Source: Hymenolepis diminuta
Taxonomy: Eukaryota; Platyhelminthes; Cestoda; Cyclophyllidea; Hymenolepididae
NCBI GenBank assembly: GCA_900708905.1
Contig: CAADRB010000004.1
Span: 5,017,478-5,081,477, forward strand
Reading direction: 5' to 3'
Length of the DNA stretch: 64,000 nt
The stretch's first letter is position 1. Every line of letters starts with the position of its first letter. A model generated the notes under the pieces. It did not search any database. It had not been told where the DNA came from and was given only the letters and a program-made list of their open reading frames with translations. A program made the position numbers and the translations under genes. This document shows, piece by piece, positions 39,201 through 51,330 of this stretch.

Positions 39201-42200
39201 GTTTTTTTAAAATTAATTTCTTTAATCTCCAACTTGTAATTAGTCTCACTAAAGTTAGTGATTTTTTTCACATAAATTCTAACAGTTCTCTGACGGTGTG
39301 TGGGCGCTAAAAATTTTATTTAGCTACAAAAACGGAGATGATAGATGCAGAATTATTTATTAATAATTGCAGTGGTAGCTTTTGACGGGTTCTGAAGTAA
39401 AATGGCGAATCCAAACCGTTTTTAAAAATACATTTTTATCGCATATCTTTTTTAAAGTAAGGCTCTTCTATGCTGCGGCAATACTTTTAAATCTCGTTTC
39501 TCCTACTATGATCTATCTACCTATTAGATATCTCTAGGCTGCAGTTGGCCCATTTCTGAGAGAGGTAAGAAAGAATGCAATTGCTCCAAGACACTTGATC
39601 AATCCAGCAAAGGCTTTATGTAGGAATACAAGTTGTCTTCATGCTTCTGAGGTTTGCAAATCAAAACTGCCGTAATGATAACTGTTTTAGACCCAAACAA
39701 CTGTCAAGAACGATGTGCGCTGCGTATTGATAAGGATGATGGGCGAATTAGAGACAGCCTGCGGGAATTGGTCATCCCGAGACAAAGCATAAACACTGCA
39801 GCTGTGAGGTTTATTTTGTCGGCATCCCGTCAATCTATTACAACCTTTTAAGAACTCAGGTCATCAATATAAAATGATTTATTTAATTTTTTCAGTCAGA
39901 AGGACCCAGAATCTACAATTTGGGATAGAGTAATAGGTTTTGTCCTTTGTGGATTTTTTTCTGAGGAGGCAGAATCAAAAATTTTCCAGACCCTGAACAG
40001 AAGTTTTAGAAAAAAAAGTGAACGCGATTCCTTCTCCTGCCCATTGGAAATGCAAGTATTTTGTCTTCTTTTTACTGGGTCTACGCAATCTACACATCGA
40101 TGGACACCAAATAATATCGTAATGGTAGCTTCGTATCATTACACTAAATTGTTGCTTAAATTTCCATCCCAATATTTTAACAGTTATATGCAGTGATTTT
40201 TCAATGAAGTAGGAATAAAGAACTTAGTGTTTTGAGTATAACAATTAATTTCTTATTTAGTTAATTTGATCAGAAGGTTGCGTCAAAGAGACGAGAGTGG
40301 AATTAAAGGATTTTTTTAAGTTTCCAATTGTGATTAAGGCACTTTTATTTTGAGTTCTTCGTACCTTGAGATTTTTGAGGACTTTCTTTTCGGTTAGATG
40401 ATAGATTTAAAGGCTCGTGACAGTCTCTCTAAGTAGTTAACTTGGATAAGCGTTTTAATAATTATAATTTCACCAAATATTATTATTATTTCGTTAGTAT
40501 CAATGTCAATGCAACAAAAAAATGTAGAACTTTTAATCATAGCATAGCGCCTGGGCAGGTGGAATGGCAAAATAGTTCAGTGAAGCGTGAAACAAGGGGA
40601 GGGGGTGGAATAAGCTATTCGTAATTTCACGTGGGTTTTAAGAGTAGCAGGACCCACTAGAGTCTACTCAATGTTGACTCGTAGTTGTATAATAACTGGG
40701 ATACAGTACCGTAGAATTGTGTTAGGAAGAAGAATTGAATAACGCATGTAAATGAACTGAATTACAAGGTATCGCAGAATAACGTATGAATATGTCTAAT
40801 ATGCCTGTTACGGGACTTGATAGTTCCTTTAATTAGGGATGGGAGGCCTAAAGATAAGGGAACCTTTATGGGAATGGAACGAAATGGGGATTCACCCTTG
40901 TTAACTATTCTATACTCATACTCTATTAAGCATTGATTTCATCACGAACTGCAGTCGTGCCTGTCATTTTTACAGCGGACCGCGGAATAGCGCTCACCAT
41001 ACCCATTATTAGGATATCGCTTCCTAAGTCTTAAGTCATTGGAATTGAGAAGCGTTTCTTAGCACGAGAAACGTTTAACCAACTTGATGACTAATCTCCC
41101 AACAACTACCGACACAATAACCAGATGCACCATTAGACATGTGCTGCGTCATCAGTACCACTGGGAAGGTTTTCTCGCTTACTTGTACTCCAATAGAAGT
41201 AATTCGTCAATGGCAGAAAGATTGTCTCAACTATGGTCAAAGTTTTAATAATGTTCTCAAGTCTTTTATTCGTTTCAGTTCTATAAGAAGTGCTGTTTAA
41301 GTGATAGTGCATCAACCTTGGCTTCTGTTTTGATGTCAATCATTGTACAATGGGATTGAGAAATGACCCTCTCTCCCTCCCTATTTTCAGAAATAAACGC
41401 TTTACTTATTAATCATTTTTTCTAAAGAACACGCAAGACTTGAAGTTTTACTTGAATTTTAAATCATGCATAGACATCCTTCTTCAGTTTTTGAAATCGC
41501 TCGGAACCAGTATAGAATATGAGGCTTTGAGTTGGTCTTGATGAACCGAGCATATACTACTGTAATGATTCTTTACCATCTTTTTTCTCAAAAAAATGAT
41601 TTCCCAACTTCATTAAGCTTCCACTACTTTGTACGATCTTGGCATTTAGATGCCTGGAGATCTTTACGGGAAGCTACCCTTCAATCACCTAGTAACGACT
41701 ATCTGTACTTTGGTATACCCAGTTGTTGATAATGGTCCTCAAATTTTATTGCTATTAAACAATGTTAATGATAGAGTTTTCTAATCTCTCTGTATCACCT
41801 TACTTAAAATTTTAACTCAATTTGGTCGTGAGCTTCAGCTAGAGTAATACCAAATATGAGGAGAGTTTAAGCAAGACATACGAGTGAGGTCATAAAGTGC
41901 TATTTATATGCTTCTTGCCTGAGAAAATAATTGGATCCAGCTTTATGAAATCTCATGAATGAGTTAAGTATCATAAAAAAGTTAGAAATAAAAGGTGCGC
42001 TTAAGTTAATTTAGTAAGTGTTAAAATTATTTTACGTTAATTTTTACCATCAGTGGAATCTTTGCATTGATTGCTGATTGCTTCAATGACTGGTGTTTTT
42101 TTATTAAGAAAATAACGCAGTAGATTTCGTATGTCGGAAAAGGCGTTGAAATGGTAATGAAATAGAATTCTTGTATTCATTAAAAGTTGTATGATCAGAA

Positions 42201-43554
42201 TTCATTCCTTGAGAACTGGGTTCTTCAGTCACCGGTCTTGCCTGCCTAGCACCTGCAAATGGAGTTTTCTCACTGGCTAACTCGATAGCCAATATGAACG
42301 GCCATTTTTCTCAGTAAAACAAAAGGAAACTATTTTGGGCTACAGATTACCTTCCTCCTGAATCTGAGCTACCATAGTCAAGGTTTACTTCAATGGGCAG
42401 CTTGGATTTTGTAAGTGGCAAAGGTATTGTTATATTTGTAGCAACTTGGCCTAAAACACCACAATATATCCATTACTGTTTTCATACTTTATTTCAAATA
42501 ACGTAGAAGTGCTTTACAGAATAAATTCTTATTAATAGTATTTATGCTAGTCTGACTATCGAATTAATCTTAAATTTACAAAATAATGGAAAGCGTTTGT
42601 TAATTTATGTGTGGGGCGCTGTGTTTAAGCGGACGCGCTTTCGGATGGTATTCAGTCTGTTTTGACTGTTGACTGCGTTGAAGTATAATATTAAATGTTA
42701 AGTAGATTTCTGTTTAATGATAGATATAAATCACTGGCATTATAGCGAGGCACAGATTTGAATATTGTCAGTGTCCTGAATAGAATTCATTCAGCTCTAT
42801 GAATTGAATAACAGATTCTTCGGTTACTAATTTATCAATCCTCTTATCCGAAGTTTACGATAAATGGCGTACATTCTTAATATTAATGGCGAAAAAAGGC
42901 CTTTGTTAGGTTACAAGTCTTTCCCCTTCTTCCCTCCACAATGCCTAATAATATTTTTTCCAATTTCTTTTTATATCAAACAACGATTTCAAAGAATGTT
43001 CTTGTTCATTGCCATATCCCATCTTTATCTGTTACCCGTTTAATGTTGAGTGGTGAATCTTAATTACCCTAGGTAGATAAGCAGCTTTTATCGGCAAACC
43101 TGCATAATATTACCATGTGATGATCAATACAGCTGGTTATTCGTATAACTGAATGTGCACCGAATCGATTTTGTAATCTCTTCATTTACAAAGCTATACT
43201 TTGACCGTTACGCCACTCAAAATTGCAATGTTGCAGGTGTCTAAGCTCCTTTTCGAAGTCGCCATAGTTACTTATTCTGTGGAAAAATGAGTAAATTATT
43301 GATTTTTTATGAATCAGATTTAGCCTGTGTATTTGTATTCTTTTAGGAACTTCTACTTCCTGGGTCACATAGTCCCAATGGTCATGCTCTTTCTCCTGCC
43401 CTACGTCCTTCCCAGCGTAAAACGAGTGCCTACTCAACACAAATCAGTAGTGGGTGTCTCCTACGAACTCAACTTGAATCCCGAGTCTAGAGCTCCTCTA
43501 GTTACAGCCACAACATCGGTCGGTAAGAACCCGAATTCGGAGAAATCGAAGTAG
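27246..43554 (+). CDS. MBOAT1/2: Lysophospholipid acyltransferase, MBOAT1/2 type
   Basis: Exons: 27246-27290, 27324-27469, 27503-27679, 27713-27829, 27872-28022, 28091-28123, 28206-28296, 28377-28475, 30627-30742, 32464-32660, 37347-37502, 43347-43554. They total 1536 nt (511 aa; human MBOAT1 and MBOAT2 are about 495 and 520). All phases match. Family role: ER multipass membrane enzyme that transfers an acyl group from acyl-CoA to a lysophospholipid in the Lands cycle. The N-terminus (GVPLDQLTFFVSQ), PLMIQTQKLSS, DNWNIGTTRWL and SAFWHGFYPVYY follow MBOAT1/2 closely. The likely catalytic pair is Asn338 (in WNI) and His370 (in WHG). The hydrophilic C-terminus ends in NPNSEKSK. The start is the first in-frame ATG after a TAG. 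Introns grow along the gene from 33 nt to over 5 kb. Which lysolipid head group it prefers is not decidable here. AATAAA lies 231 nt after the stop. Confidence 0.94.
27291..27323 (+). other. 33-nt micro-intron 1 of the MBOAT gene
   Basis: GTTTCT...TTTTTTGTAG, 33 nt, phase 0. Unspliced, it would put an in-frame TAG into a conserved segment. Removing it joins PLDQ to LTFFVSQ, as in MBOAT relatives. Confidence 0.85.
27470..27502 (+). other. 33-nt micro-intron 2 of the MBOAT gene
   Basis: GTAAGT...AAAATAG, 33 nt, phase 2. The nearby CAG at 27530 would shift the frame. Using the AG at 27502 gives a membrane segment whose length matches human MBOAT1/2 without gaps. Confidence 0.8.
27680..27712 (+). 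other. 33-nt micro-intron 3 of the MBOAT gene
   Basis: GTAAGC...TTTTTCCAG, 33 nt, phase 2, immediately before the conserved PLMIQTQKLSS segment. Confidence 0.85.
28476..30626. other. Intron 8 of the MBOAT gene
   Basis: A 2.15 kb non-coding intron. No recognised repeat; the open frames at 29442-29630 and 29967-30158 have no support. Confidence 0.55.
31015..31390 (+). repeat. Dispersed repeat family A, copy 2
   Basis: Resembles 8710-9080 in ordered blocks. The clearest is GATACCTTGACGTTACTCTC at about 31259, followed by TCTTTTTGATCC and, further on, TTTCACTTGCTTTCC. Same orientation as the other copies; located in MBOAT intron 9. Confidence 0.65.
33100..33385 (-). repeat. Pyrimidine-rich block (minus strand), possible LTR debris
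   Basis: Read on the minus strand this is strongly pyrimidine-rich, with CTATCTGTCTACCTATCTCTCC and a TATA-like GATTTATATCTAG. It resembles the pyrimidine-rich part of the LTR-like blocks only loosely. The two overlapping open frames here reflect low complexity, not a gene. Confidence 0.25.
34966..35075 (+). repeat. Dispersed repeat family B, copy 2
   Basis: Pairs with 19138-19240: CCGATAGCACAAAGGA, GGTTGCATGGCCAATTTC, CCTATTGTGTCCGACATGG. Confidence 0.55.
36690..36930 (-). mobile_element. LTR-like fragment, minus orientation
   Basis: On the minus strand the order is: TATA box (GGCTATATAAAGCC), ACACGCACACACGC about 10 nt later, then CTCTCTGTCCCTCATCCCTC and CTTGAGCCC. The same order of TATA, ACACAC, pyrimidine-rich tract and CCCTCAT occurs at 63210-63380, and a related order at 18131-18265. 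No retrotransposon frame adjoins it. Confidence 0.4.
37503..43346. other. Intron 11 of the MBOAT gene
   Basis: The largest intron of this gene (5.8 kb). It carries one family C repeat copy (42335-42420). The open frames at 39654-39851, 40442-40624, 41133-41339, 41532-41729 and 42104-42292 have no splice or family support. Confidence 0.55.
42335..42420 (+). repeat. Dispersed repeat family C, copy 2
   Basis: Pairs with 19460-19560: GGCTACAGATTACC, CTCCTGAATCTGAGCTACC, ATAGTCAAGG, AATGGGCAGCTTGG. Confidence 0.5.
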
Positions 43555-43784
43555 GGTTCCTGAAGTCTCACAATCGTCCCCTTCTCCTCACCTTCATATC
43601 CTTCTGTCATTGCTTTATGTGTGTTTAACGATCATCTTTTGGTTTCCTTTCTTTTAAGGGAATCTTCCTTTTTTTGCCTGTCGACTTTTCTGTCCTCCAT
43701 TTCTGAGTTTTTTCGCTCCCCTACACCCTAGTGATGGGATGTGTGTGCTTGATATACTCGGACTAGTGATGAGTTATTTATCTG

Positions 43785-43790
43785 AATAAA
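43785..43790 (+). terminator. Candidate polyadenylation signal AATAAA, MBOAT gene
   Basis: AATAAA 231 nt after the MBOAT stop codon. Confidence 0.5.
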
Positions 43791-46700
43791 AGTAATGAGG
43801 ATGAATCGCTTGCTATCTTGATTGGTCTAGTTTGTTATTGCCCGCGCCGAAGCAAAAAGTTTCTATATGATTTAACCACTGGAAAGCACCTAAACAGTAG
43901 AATATTTCAACGTGAGATGAAAAGATAATTGGGTAAAGGTATATAGTGGAATCCAGACGTCAAGTGTCTTACTTTAATTGAATTCTCGATTCAATGATTT
44001 TGCAGTGTCCAAGCTCTTAAAAGCTGAAATTAAGATCTTTGGTAGTAGCTGAAAACTTAAATTTTCAACATCATATGAACTGTATTCACTCGTTTGGTTG
44101 ACTTAATATATCTAAACTGTTGCTTTTCAACCAGAGCCTCCTTTTATGCATCTCAGCATACTCGTATGAATGCGGTCAGAGGTTTGATTAAAACAGATTA
44201 AAGATTCCGGATACATTATTTAAAGGAAATTCGGGTGATTCAGATCTGCTTGTTCTTCAAAGTTATATAATCCAAAAATTAAGGAGAAGACACTTCAAAG
44301 CTTTTACTATCGCTACCTCCCCCATTTCTTTAAACCAGATCTCTCCCCTAGTGTTTAAAACGTCTTCGGTCATAAAACCTCATGATTTAGAATGTTGTCC
44401 TGTTGGACATTGACCAAAAATTACATCACTTTTATTTTAATGAAGCGCTTCTATCATCTTAATATCTGTCAGACAGATAGAGGAATCAACTTGGGCTGCG
44501 GTCTCCTTTTCTATGTTATATTGCACTTAATTTTCTGACATAATATTGACCTCATTAATGGCGTAATTCAAGCTAATTGTATCACAAAATGCTCTTATAC
44601 TGTATTATTAGAGATCATCTCGAATGAACTCTATTTAGCTCTACTAGGTTTAAAAGGTCTTTGCTGGTTTAATTTATCTCTTCATGGGGGCAAAAATAGA
44701 ACATTTGCTTCCGAAATTGTTATAAAAATGGACTCTTGACATCCTGATTTTTAGGTGTCCCTTCGTTTCATATCTTACTGGAATATTTTGCCATTTCTCA
44801 CGTCAATCTCTCGACAGGGACTTCTGTACGTTTCTATTCCCAAGCACCCAAATGACTTGATTTGGGTGTTAAGGTAAAATGACGTCTTTTTTCTGAACCC
44901 CCATTTGCTGTTTGTTATTGATTTCGATAGTTGTTTTTGATTGAGGAGTTTTAGCGAACTTATCAATTAGGGTAAATAATTGTAAATTACCAAATTAATC
45001 CGGACTAAATAGCTTCAAACCATTTTGAGTCAGTAAAAGCTTCTCATCCGGGTTGAGAGCTTCGCTACGGTGCATTGAAAATATTTTATTTAGTATCCCA
45101 ATATTTATCAAAACTGAAATCTCCTTTCTTCCTTTCAGTAACAGTAATATTGATTGCTGTATATTTTCGTATTCATTTCATTTTATTGATTAGTACTTAA
45201 ACTTCACAATTAGCCTTAATAAACAGTGAACTAGGGCAAATAAATGTTTCATCTTGATACGATTTAGAAAGATAATAAAAGAGTAAAGCCCATCTCCATT
45301 AATATTAGTCACAACTTGTTAATGTTATTTTGCCGTAGTTGGTATTTCAATGACCTAGTAGAAAAGTGCAACAGTACTTGAGTTGATGAAAGAAAATGTT
45401 GCCTTTCACTGAAATTCCTAACATTGAGAAGGAAATGATTGAAAATTGACACTCCAATAAAGACCTCAGAATTTTAAACCGTGTCAGGTAATCTGCACAC
45501 TAAAATATTCGGAAACCAGTCTTTTGAATTAACCGTGGTGAAACATAATTTCAGAAGTACTTGCTCAAATGAGTGTACGAACTCTCCTGTGAAACGCAAG
45601 GCCAGAGATACTATGCTATTGTTCCGAAGGTGCAAGTAAACGATTATGCACATTTCCAGTAAATAAATCTCTTGTCATGTGTGTTCTGTCCAATTTCTTT
45701 TCTTATTAAATATCTGATGATAAATTCTTTTTTTAGATTTTCTCTATTATCCCCGCATATATTTGTTAAAAACATCGGAAAAATATAGAAGAGCATTATT
45801 TATCTTTTAATACGACCTTTCACGATAATCTTGTGTTGATATAACCGGTTAAAAATGGCAAGTAGCTATTCAAATAAATACATTATTCGAAAAAATGCTT
45901 TGTTTTCAAAATTTTCAGATAAACATTTTTTGTGCTATTTATAACTTGATTCTTTTTAATCAAAAGTATTTTGCGTGTTTGTGTCAGAATTGCACAATGT
46001 AGCTTTTTTCGCAGGGGATTGAGGGGGATAATCAGTTGAGTTTTCTTAACTTTCATGTGCTATATTTTTCACATTCTATTGGAGTATTCTAATGACCCGA
46101 TCAATGTAAGATTTATTCGTTCGATTGAAGAGTGACTTTGGCGTCAATTGGAATGGGAATCGCACTAAATATCTTTTCCAAGAGTAAAGATTACCATGAA
46201 TTTAGATTTTGTAAACCAGATCGCATTCTTCTAATAGTGATAGAAAAGCGCATATCCGAAATTGATCAGATTAAACGAATTGTGTGGTGGTGCCATTTCC
46301 ATATTTAGACTTGCATAGCAAGAAGTTTACATATGCAAATTTAAAGCAAATTTTTATAGAATTAGTGGCTACCAGCTAATACTTGAATCTAGGATTAAAT
46401 ATTTACAAGAATTTAATTACTTAATAAGCCTATTTCCCAAAAAAACAGTTCGTGAATGTACGCCTAATTATGAAAAGTTTGATGCCTGAAACCCGTTGTC
46501 AGGCATAAAAGCAAAGTTTGTCTGCAGTAAACCGACAAAATGTCGACGAATCTGGATTGAAGCATTTTTATCTATGGATGATCATTTGCTTTCTTCTTTT
46601 AGTTATCTTCTAATAAAAAAGCGAAATGTGTCTAATTTAACCGATTTCCCCTGAAATTATTACAGATGAACGATCAAACCAGAGGTTTAATGTCGAGTGA

Positions 46701-47569
46701 ATTTTTAATCACCAACATGACCCACTAATGTAAATTTGGAGTAAGACAAGACAAAGCCAGAAATAACGCCATGTACCTGCTTCACCACCCATATATCTTA
46801 TTCGCTAGTGTCCACATGTTCTTTGAATGTTTGTTAGATCCAAGAGCCATATAACCCCATCCTTTCCACCCGATGAATTTACGCCCAGCTACCAACTTCC
46901 ATATCGTTTTTCTTGGTTTCTTTAACATACATTACTTATTACAACTCTGCCTCTCTTCCATCTTGTTTTATGGCGAAGATCGTAATAATTTACTTGTGAT
47001 AGCTAGACATTCTGGACCTAGGCACTAAACTTCTAAACTAGGACCACTGTCTAAATATTCCACTTATAAAAATATATTTTCTTATTTCTTTAATTTGGTT
47101 CATTGAAAAATTTTCTCTATGTTAAACCAAACATTTTTCGTTAATTATCAAATGCACGTATTTTTCTGTCTCCTCAAGCGGTCTTAATTTACTTGGGATT
47201 CAAATTAATAACGCCTAAACGATAGTTAATCCACATTTAAATCTTTTCATCGCATTGATGTAGGAAATTTTATGATTAATGTCCTGAAAATTAATCGCAC
47301 CTAGTCCCGGTTTTATGCATAATTTGAAATTGATTTCATTTTAAGGGGATCCACGACCTTCAATTTACTGTTTAAATCACTAAGCTATATATTTCGTAAA
47401 TAGAAGGGAAAGGTTGTATCAAAAATACGGTTTGGACAAAGGGCAAGTCGCTTCAAACATGTATACTCACAGAAGAAAGGTGTAAGGTAAATTGAGAGGT
47501 TTTGGTTTTGAATTCAAGATTTCCATATAGTTCCAGTTGCAGTTAGAATCTTTTACGACTTACAAGCCG
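43791..47569. other. Intergenic region downstream of MBOAT
   Basis: AT-rich and non-coding by eye. The minus-strand open frame at 44775-44966 lacks any support. No repeat family member was recognised here. Confidence 0.5.
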
Positions 47570-47660
47570 CTATCATAGCTAAAAGGAAGAGATACACAAA
47601 TTCCCACTATTATAGAGAAAAATTACTACAGTTCAATTCGAACTCTGTTCAATATAGTGT
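47570..47660. repeat. Direct repeat flanking a decayed coding sequence, left copy
   Basis: Matches 49110-49200 in the same orientation. Shared blocks: AGCTAA.AGGAAG.GATACACAA, TTACTACAGTTCAATTCGAAC (one or two differences), and GT.CA.TATAG.GTAAT.CATA. The copies flank the decayed coding stretch at 47793-49071. Confidence 0.6.
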
Positions 47661-47792
47661 AATCCATATCGGCTTAATTGAATATTTAAAGGGTGATTTG
47701 TTATTTCAATAATAATGGGAAGAAAACATAAAATAAATATTAATTCCATCAAGAAAAATAATTAATAATTTTACACAATTATATTTTCTCCT

Positions 47793-49071
47793 TCACACAT
47801 CCCCTTCCAAATCACTCCTTCCTCGCAGAATTTCTTCACGTTCGACTAAAGCTCTTCTCTTGGTTCCGTATTCCTTCTTGGTCACTTATTTCTTCTTCGA
47901 AGGCGTATTGGCTTGATCGATGCAGCTTCGGACTGCTTCTTCTTCCTATTAGTATTTCCATTGAAGATTCCCATCAAGTCTTAGATGAGAAGCCGTCCAG
48001 AAGTTCGCGAGTACAGCTTTTCACTTTCTTATTATGGATCTCTCCTCTTTTTCGTAGGACCTGTACTATTCGCTTCGGATGCTTGCTATAGAATATTGCA
48101 TTTGTCTTCGGTTTCGAAAGATCTCCTTTCTCTGCCTTCAGGATGACACTCATCTGTCTGAATTCTGGTCCATTTCGACGTATTGACTCATTATGTCCCC
48201 GTTGGACAAACAAATTGTAAATCGGGCAAAGTACAAATCATTACAAAGTAAACATTCAATTAGAGATTTAAGAAAAGTGAAAAAATCATGGAACACAGTT
48301 TCAATAGGAATTCGATTGACATAATTGTGCCCATCAGAGTTCTGTTAGTTCAGTCCAGTCACACTTGGCGTCAAAATTTATGCATTCATCAACAATATCC
48401 TCTAACGTGAATTTGTTACTTGAATATTCTGAGGATTCGGCAATAGACTTCAGCTTGGCAAACTTCCCTAAGATCCGCCAGATTCTTCGAAAGGGCAGAG
48501 AAGTGGCAACTTTCAAAAGCATCATTGATGCTCCAGCATAGGTCATCCAGTCTCCATCATGTTCTTTGGTGAGAGAAAGACAATTAAACCACCTTCGAGG
48601 TTCAGTAGACTTCTTATCAAATAATTAAGAGAAAATCAAGACAGTTTCATCGAAAGTAAAATTCGAAATAGTCCTTGGGTGCACAAAACCGTTTATCTTT
48701 TCCTTTTTGGTCGTTCCTAATCTACGTAACAACGGTCCAACTTTTACATCACCTGTGATATCAGCGAGATCGCTCCCGAAACTGCCCTCACACTTTTTAA
48801 ACCAGTTTTACAAAAGTTTGATCTGCCTCTGGGTCATACTGAAGATCTCGAACATGTAAAACCAGATAATGTGTAGATGGTTTGGGTAAAGTAATATCCA
48901 ATGTTTCAGTTTACATATTAATAAATTTAGAAAACCGTTCTTGCAACATCATAAGATTTTCCTTGCTGTTTCTTCACCAATAATTTGACGTCACCGTTGT
49001 TTCCTCAGAAAAAGTTCCTTCTTCTTCTTCATGATATGTTTAAATTCATCAATTTCTAATGAAATTTTCAT
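47793..49071 (-). pseudogene. Decayed intron-less coding sequence of unknown identity
   Basis: The minus strand reads as protein-like text broken into frames. Open pieces include one around 48660-48800 (with GSDLADITGDV and HPRTISNFTFDETV), 48334-48546 (WMTYAGASMMLLKVA, ending DWTELTEL), one around 48180-48335 (LKSLIECLLCNDLYFARFT), 47974-48213 (KPKTNAIFYSKHPKRIVQVL), and a basic C-terminal end near 47793-47960. They are separated by stops and frame changes, and no splice sites join them. This suggests a processed pseudogene, or the decayed body of a mobile element, given the flanking direct repeats. I do not recognise the parent family. Confidence 0.5.
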
Positions 49072-49109
49072 AAATATTTACATTGTGAATTCTTATTACA
49101 ATCTAAAAT

Positions 49110-49200
49110 TTGATATCCCAGCTAAGAGGAAGGGATACACAAGTTCTCGTTGTTATCATGAAAATTTTATTACAGTTCAGTCCGAACTATGTACAGTATA
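49110..49200. repeat. Direct repeat flanking a decayed coding sequence, right copy
   Basis: Partner of 47570-47660. It contains CAGCTAAGAGGAAGGGATAC, TTACAGTTCAGTCCGAAC and TACAGTATAGCGTAATTCAT. Confidence 0.6.
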
Positions 49201-49679
49201 GCGTAATTCATACTAATTCATTTAAAAAATTTAGGAGTTAATCGGTATTCCAGTACTTTTTATTTTCTTCTTGACATTATCTTTGGTCTCTAAAAACGTC
49301 ATTCATGAGAATTTGGGAGCGTTCGGATGAAACTTAGCTTTCCAGACAAGTGGGTGGACATTGTAGCAGATGTTTGTTTTAAAAAGTGAAGTCTCGATCT
49401 CGAAATCTCTGGTTGCAGCCGAAATAGCACACCCGATTTGAAAGTGCTTATGTAGATTGGTATTAAGTAGTCGTTAGTTGGTGCAAGGAACTCAGATTTC
49501 TTCTTATGTCCAGGGCAGCAGATTGATATTAACCAGCATTTAAACTATTTTTAACTTCTCCCCTTATGTTATAAACCTATTCTTCGGCTTAGTAGACAAA
49601 GATGTATTAAAGTTGATTTGCCGATTACCAAATTATATCAAGTTATCATACTGTACTTTGGTAACTTAAAATTTTTAGC

Positions 49680-50065
49680 TATTTCATCTCTACTACATTA
49701 TAACTGTAAGCTACTGAATACCAAGTAAGATCGTTTTGTCTTCCCAAAGGCTGGAAGAAAAATTGAAATGGCAAGACCCATCATCAGGATTAAAAAGACG
49801 TTAATTAGCACTGAACATCGTAAATCAAAATTTACTTCAATCTGAGGAACGAAATATGATATTTAAAATTAGGAGATTTGAACCTGCCCATTTAGTGAAA
49901 AATGTACAACTCGAACCTGAAAATCGGATGAATTAACTCTTTCTTACCTTGACGTTGCTCTCAGATACTTTTAGATTTCCTCCACTCTATCGCTTGTTGT
50001 ACTTTTAACCGATTTCACTTACTAACTACAATAAAAAATGTGAATTTTTACTATTACTCTAGGCA
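49680..50065 (+). repeat. Dispersed repeat family A, copy 3
   Basis: Shares CTACTGAATACC, AGCACTGAACATCGTAAATC, TTTAGTGAAAAATGTACAAC, TACCTTGACGTTGCTCTCAG and TTAACCGATTTCACTTAC, in order, with the other copies. Confidence 0.65.
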
Positions 50066-50782
50066 ATAATAAAAGATCTAAACAGCTAAGTGATTTTAGG
50101 CTTAATTCATGAAATACGGAACATTACATTAAGAAACAATGAACTATTATCCAAATAGTGGACAACCTAGATGGATCAACAAACCAAAACAATGAGATCC
50201 TTTTGATATTCTGGCTTTGATGTCAAACTCTGATTGACCGCTTTACTTCCCTTCACTCTATTGAACCACTTTATTATTTAGATGTTTTCCGTTGATGAAA
50301 AAAATTTTTACAGCGTTTAACAGAAATAAAATGTATTCCTGACGCAAGAGCTCGAAATAAATGATGAAATGTTATGGATCGGCGTTTTAAACCAGATCTT
50401 CATCTTCGTATTTATTCTAGCTAATCCAAGAATGAAGGGTTGCACCTTTGTTTTACATTATCGTATCCTTAGGCTTATTCTCAAACTGCCGACACTTCAG
50501 TTAGTAAAATAGAAAAAAAAAACAATTCCCCTTTATCTTCTTTATTCACCAAAATCACGGGCTATAAATCTCATAAAGATACCATGCAAACATCTTAATT
50601 TCCATTTTCCCATCTCTTCATTTCCTTACTACCCATTTCGTGTTGACCTAGGGATGAATCACCCCCAAAATGAAAAAGAAAGCTATCAAAATGCGGTTCA
50701 AACATGCTCATAATCAAAAACCACATTCTGTATATTTTTTAGATAGCACACATATACACATAAGAGAAGATGCAGTTTGAAC

Positions 50783-51330
50783 CCTCTAGAGGAAACATTG
50801 GCCGTTAAAAAAATATTCTTATTAACTTTGACAGTTACTGAGACTTGGACATTAAATCCTCTTTGAGAAGAAATTGACACTACAAATTTGTAGATTTCAC
50901 GATCTATTTCTTGTCTGCTCTTCGTTTGGACCATCTATTACCATTTCGTCGTCGGTCTAAAGGTGGAAAAGTAAAAGTGAATGAAAAAATAGATGAACAG
51001 ATTTTATAGGAAGAAAATAAGACATTTTCGATTATGTGCAGAGTTAATACATGTATTCGTGACTCTGACAATACAACTTCCCAAGTCACCAGAAGCGATC
51101 CGAGAACCCCTCTTACGAAAGACTCACACTCACCCACTTCCCGTGATCTCTAACATGGCAGACGCGTACGTTGACCAATGTGCCATCAGCGCATACTCGA
51201 GCAAGAGATTTTCTATTATCTCTGAATGTTTGTACCTGGAAAAGAAGTCTTCTAATTACTAGAGTAATTAGCTAACCAGATGGTTAATTAAAAACATACC
51301 CTCCGTTAGTTAAATATGGGTAGTACTTTC
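50783..51330 (-). other. Candidate minus-strand exons of an unidentified gene
   Basis: A possible exon at 51235-51134 has good splice sites (CTTCTTTTCCAG acceptor, GTGAGT donor) and is open in two frames. One frame reads EIIENLLLEYALMAHWSTYA. It joins in phase to a 30-nt candidate exon near 51300-51329 (KYYPYLTNG) and to 50914-50783 (EIYKFVVSISSQRGFNVQVS), though the acceptor of the last is weak. The other frame instead joins a strong acceptor near 50964 and reads TDDEMVIDGPNEEQTRNRS then stop. Both cannot be the coding frame, and I recognise neither. Either a short 3' end of an unknown gene or chance. Confidence 0.25.

Noticed and set aside
39654..39851. 65-codon plus-strand frame in MBOAT intron 11
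   Set aside because: Loosely resembles sequence near 37905-38000, but the match is too weak to call a repeat, and there is no coding evidence.
50993..51262. 89-codon plus-strand frame
   Set aside because: Antisense to the candidate minus-strand exon with better splice sites, and no recognisable family.
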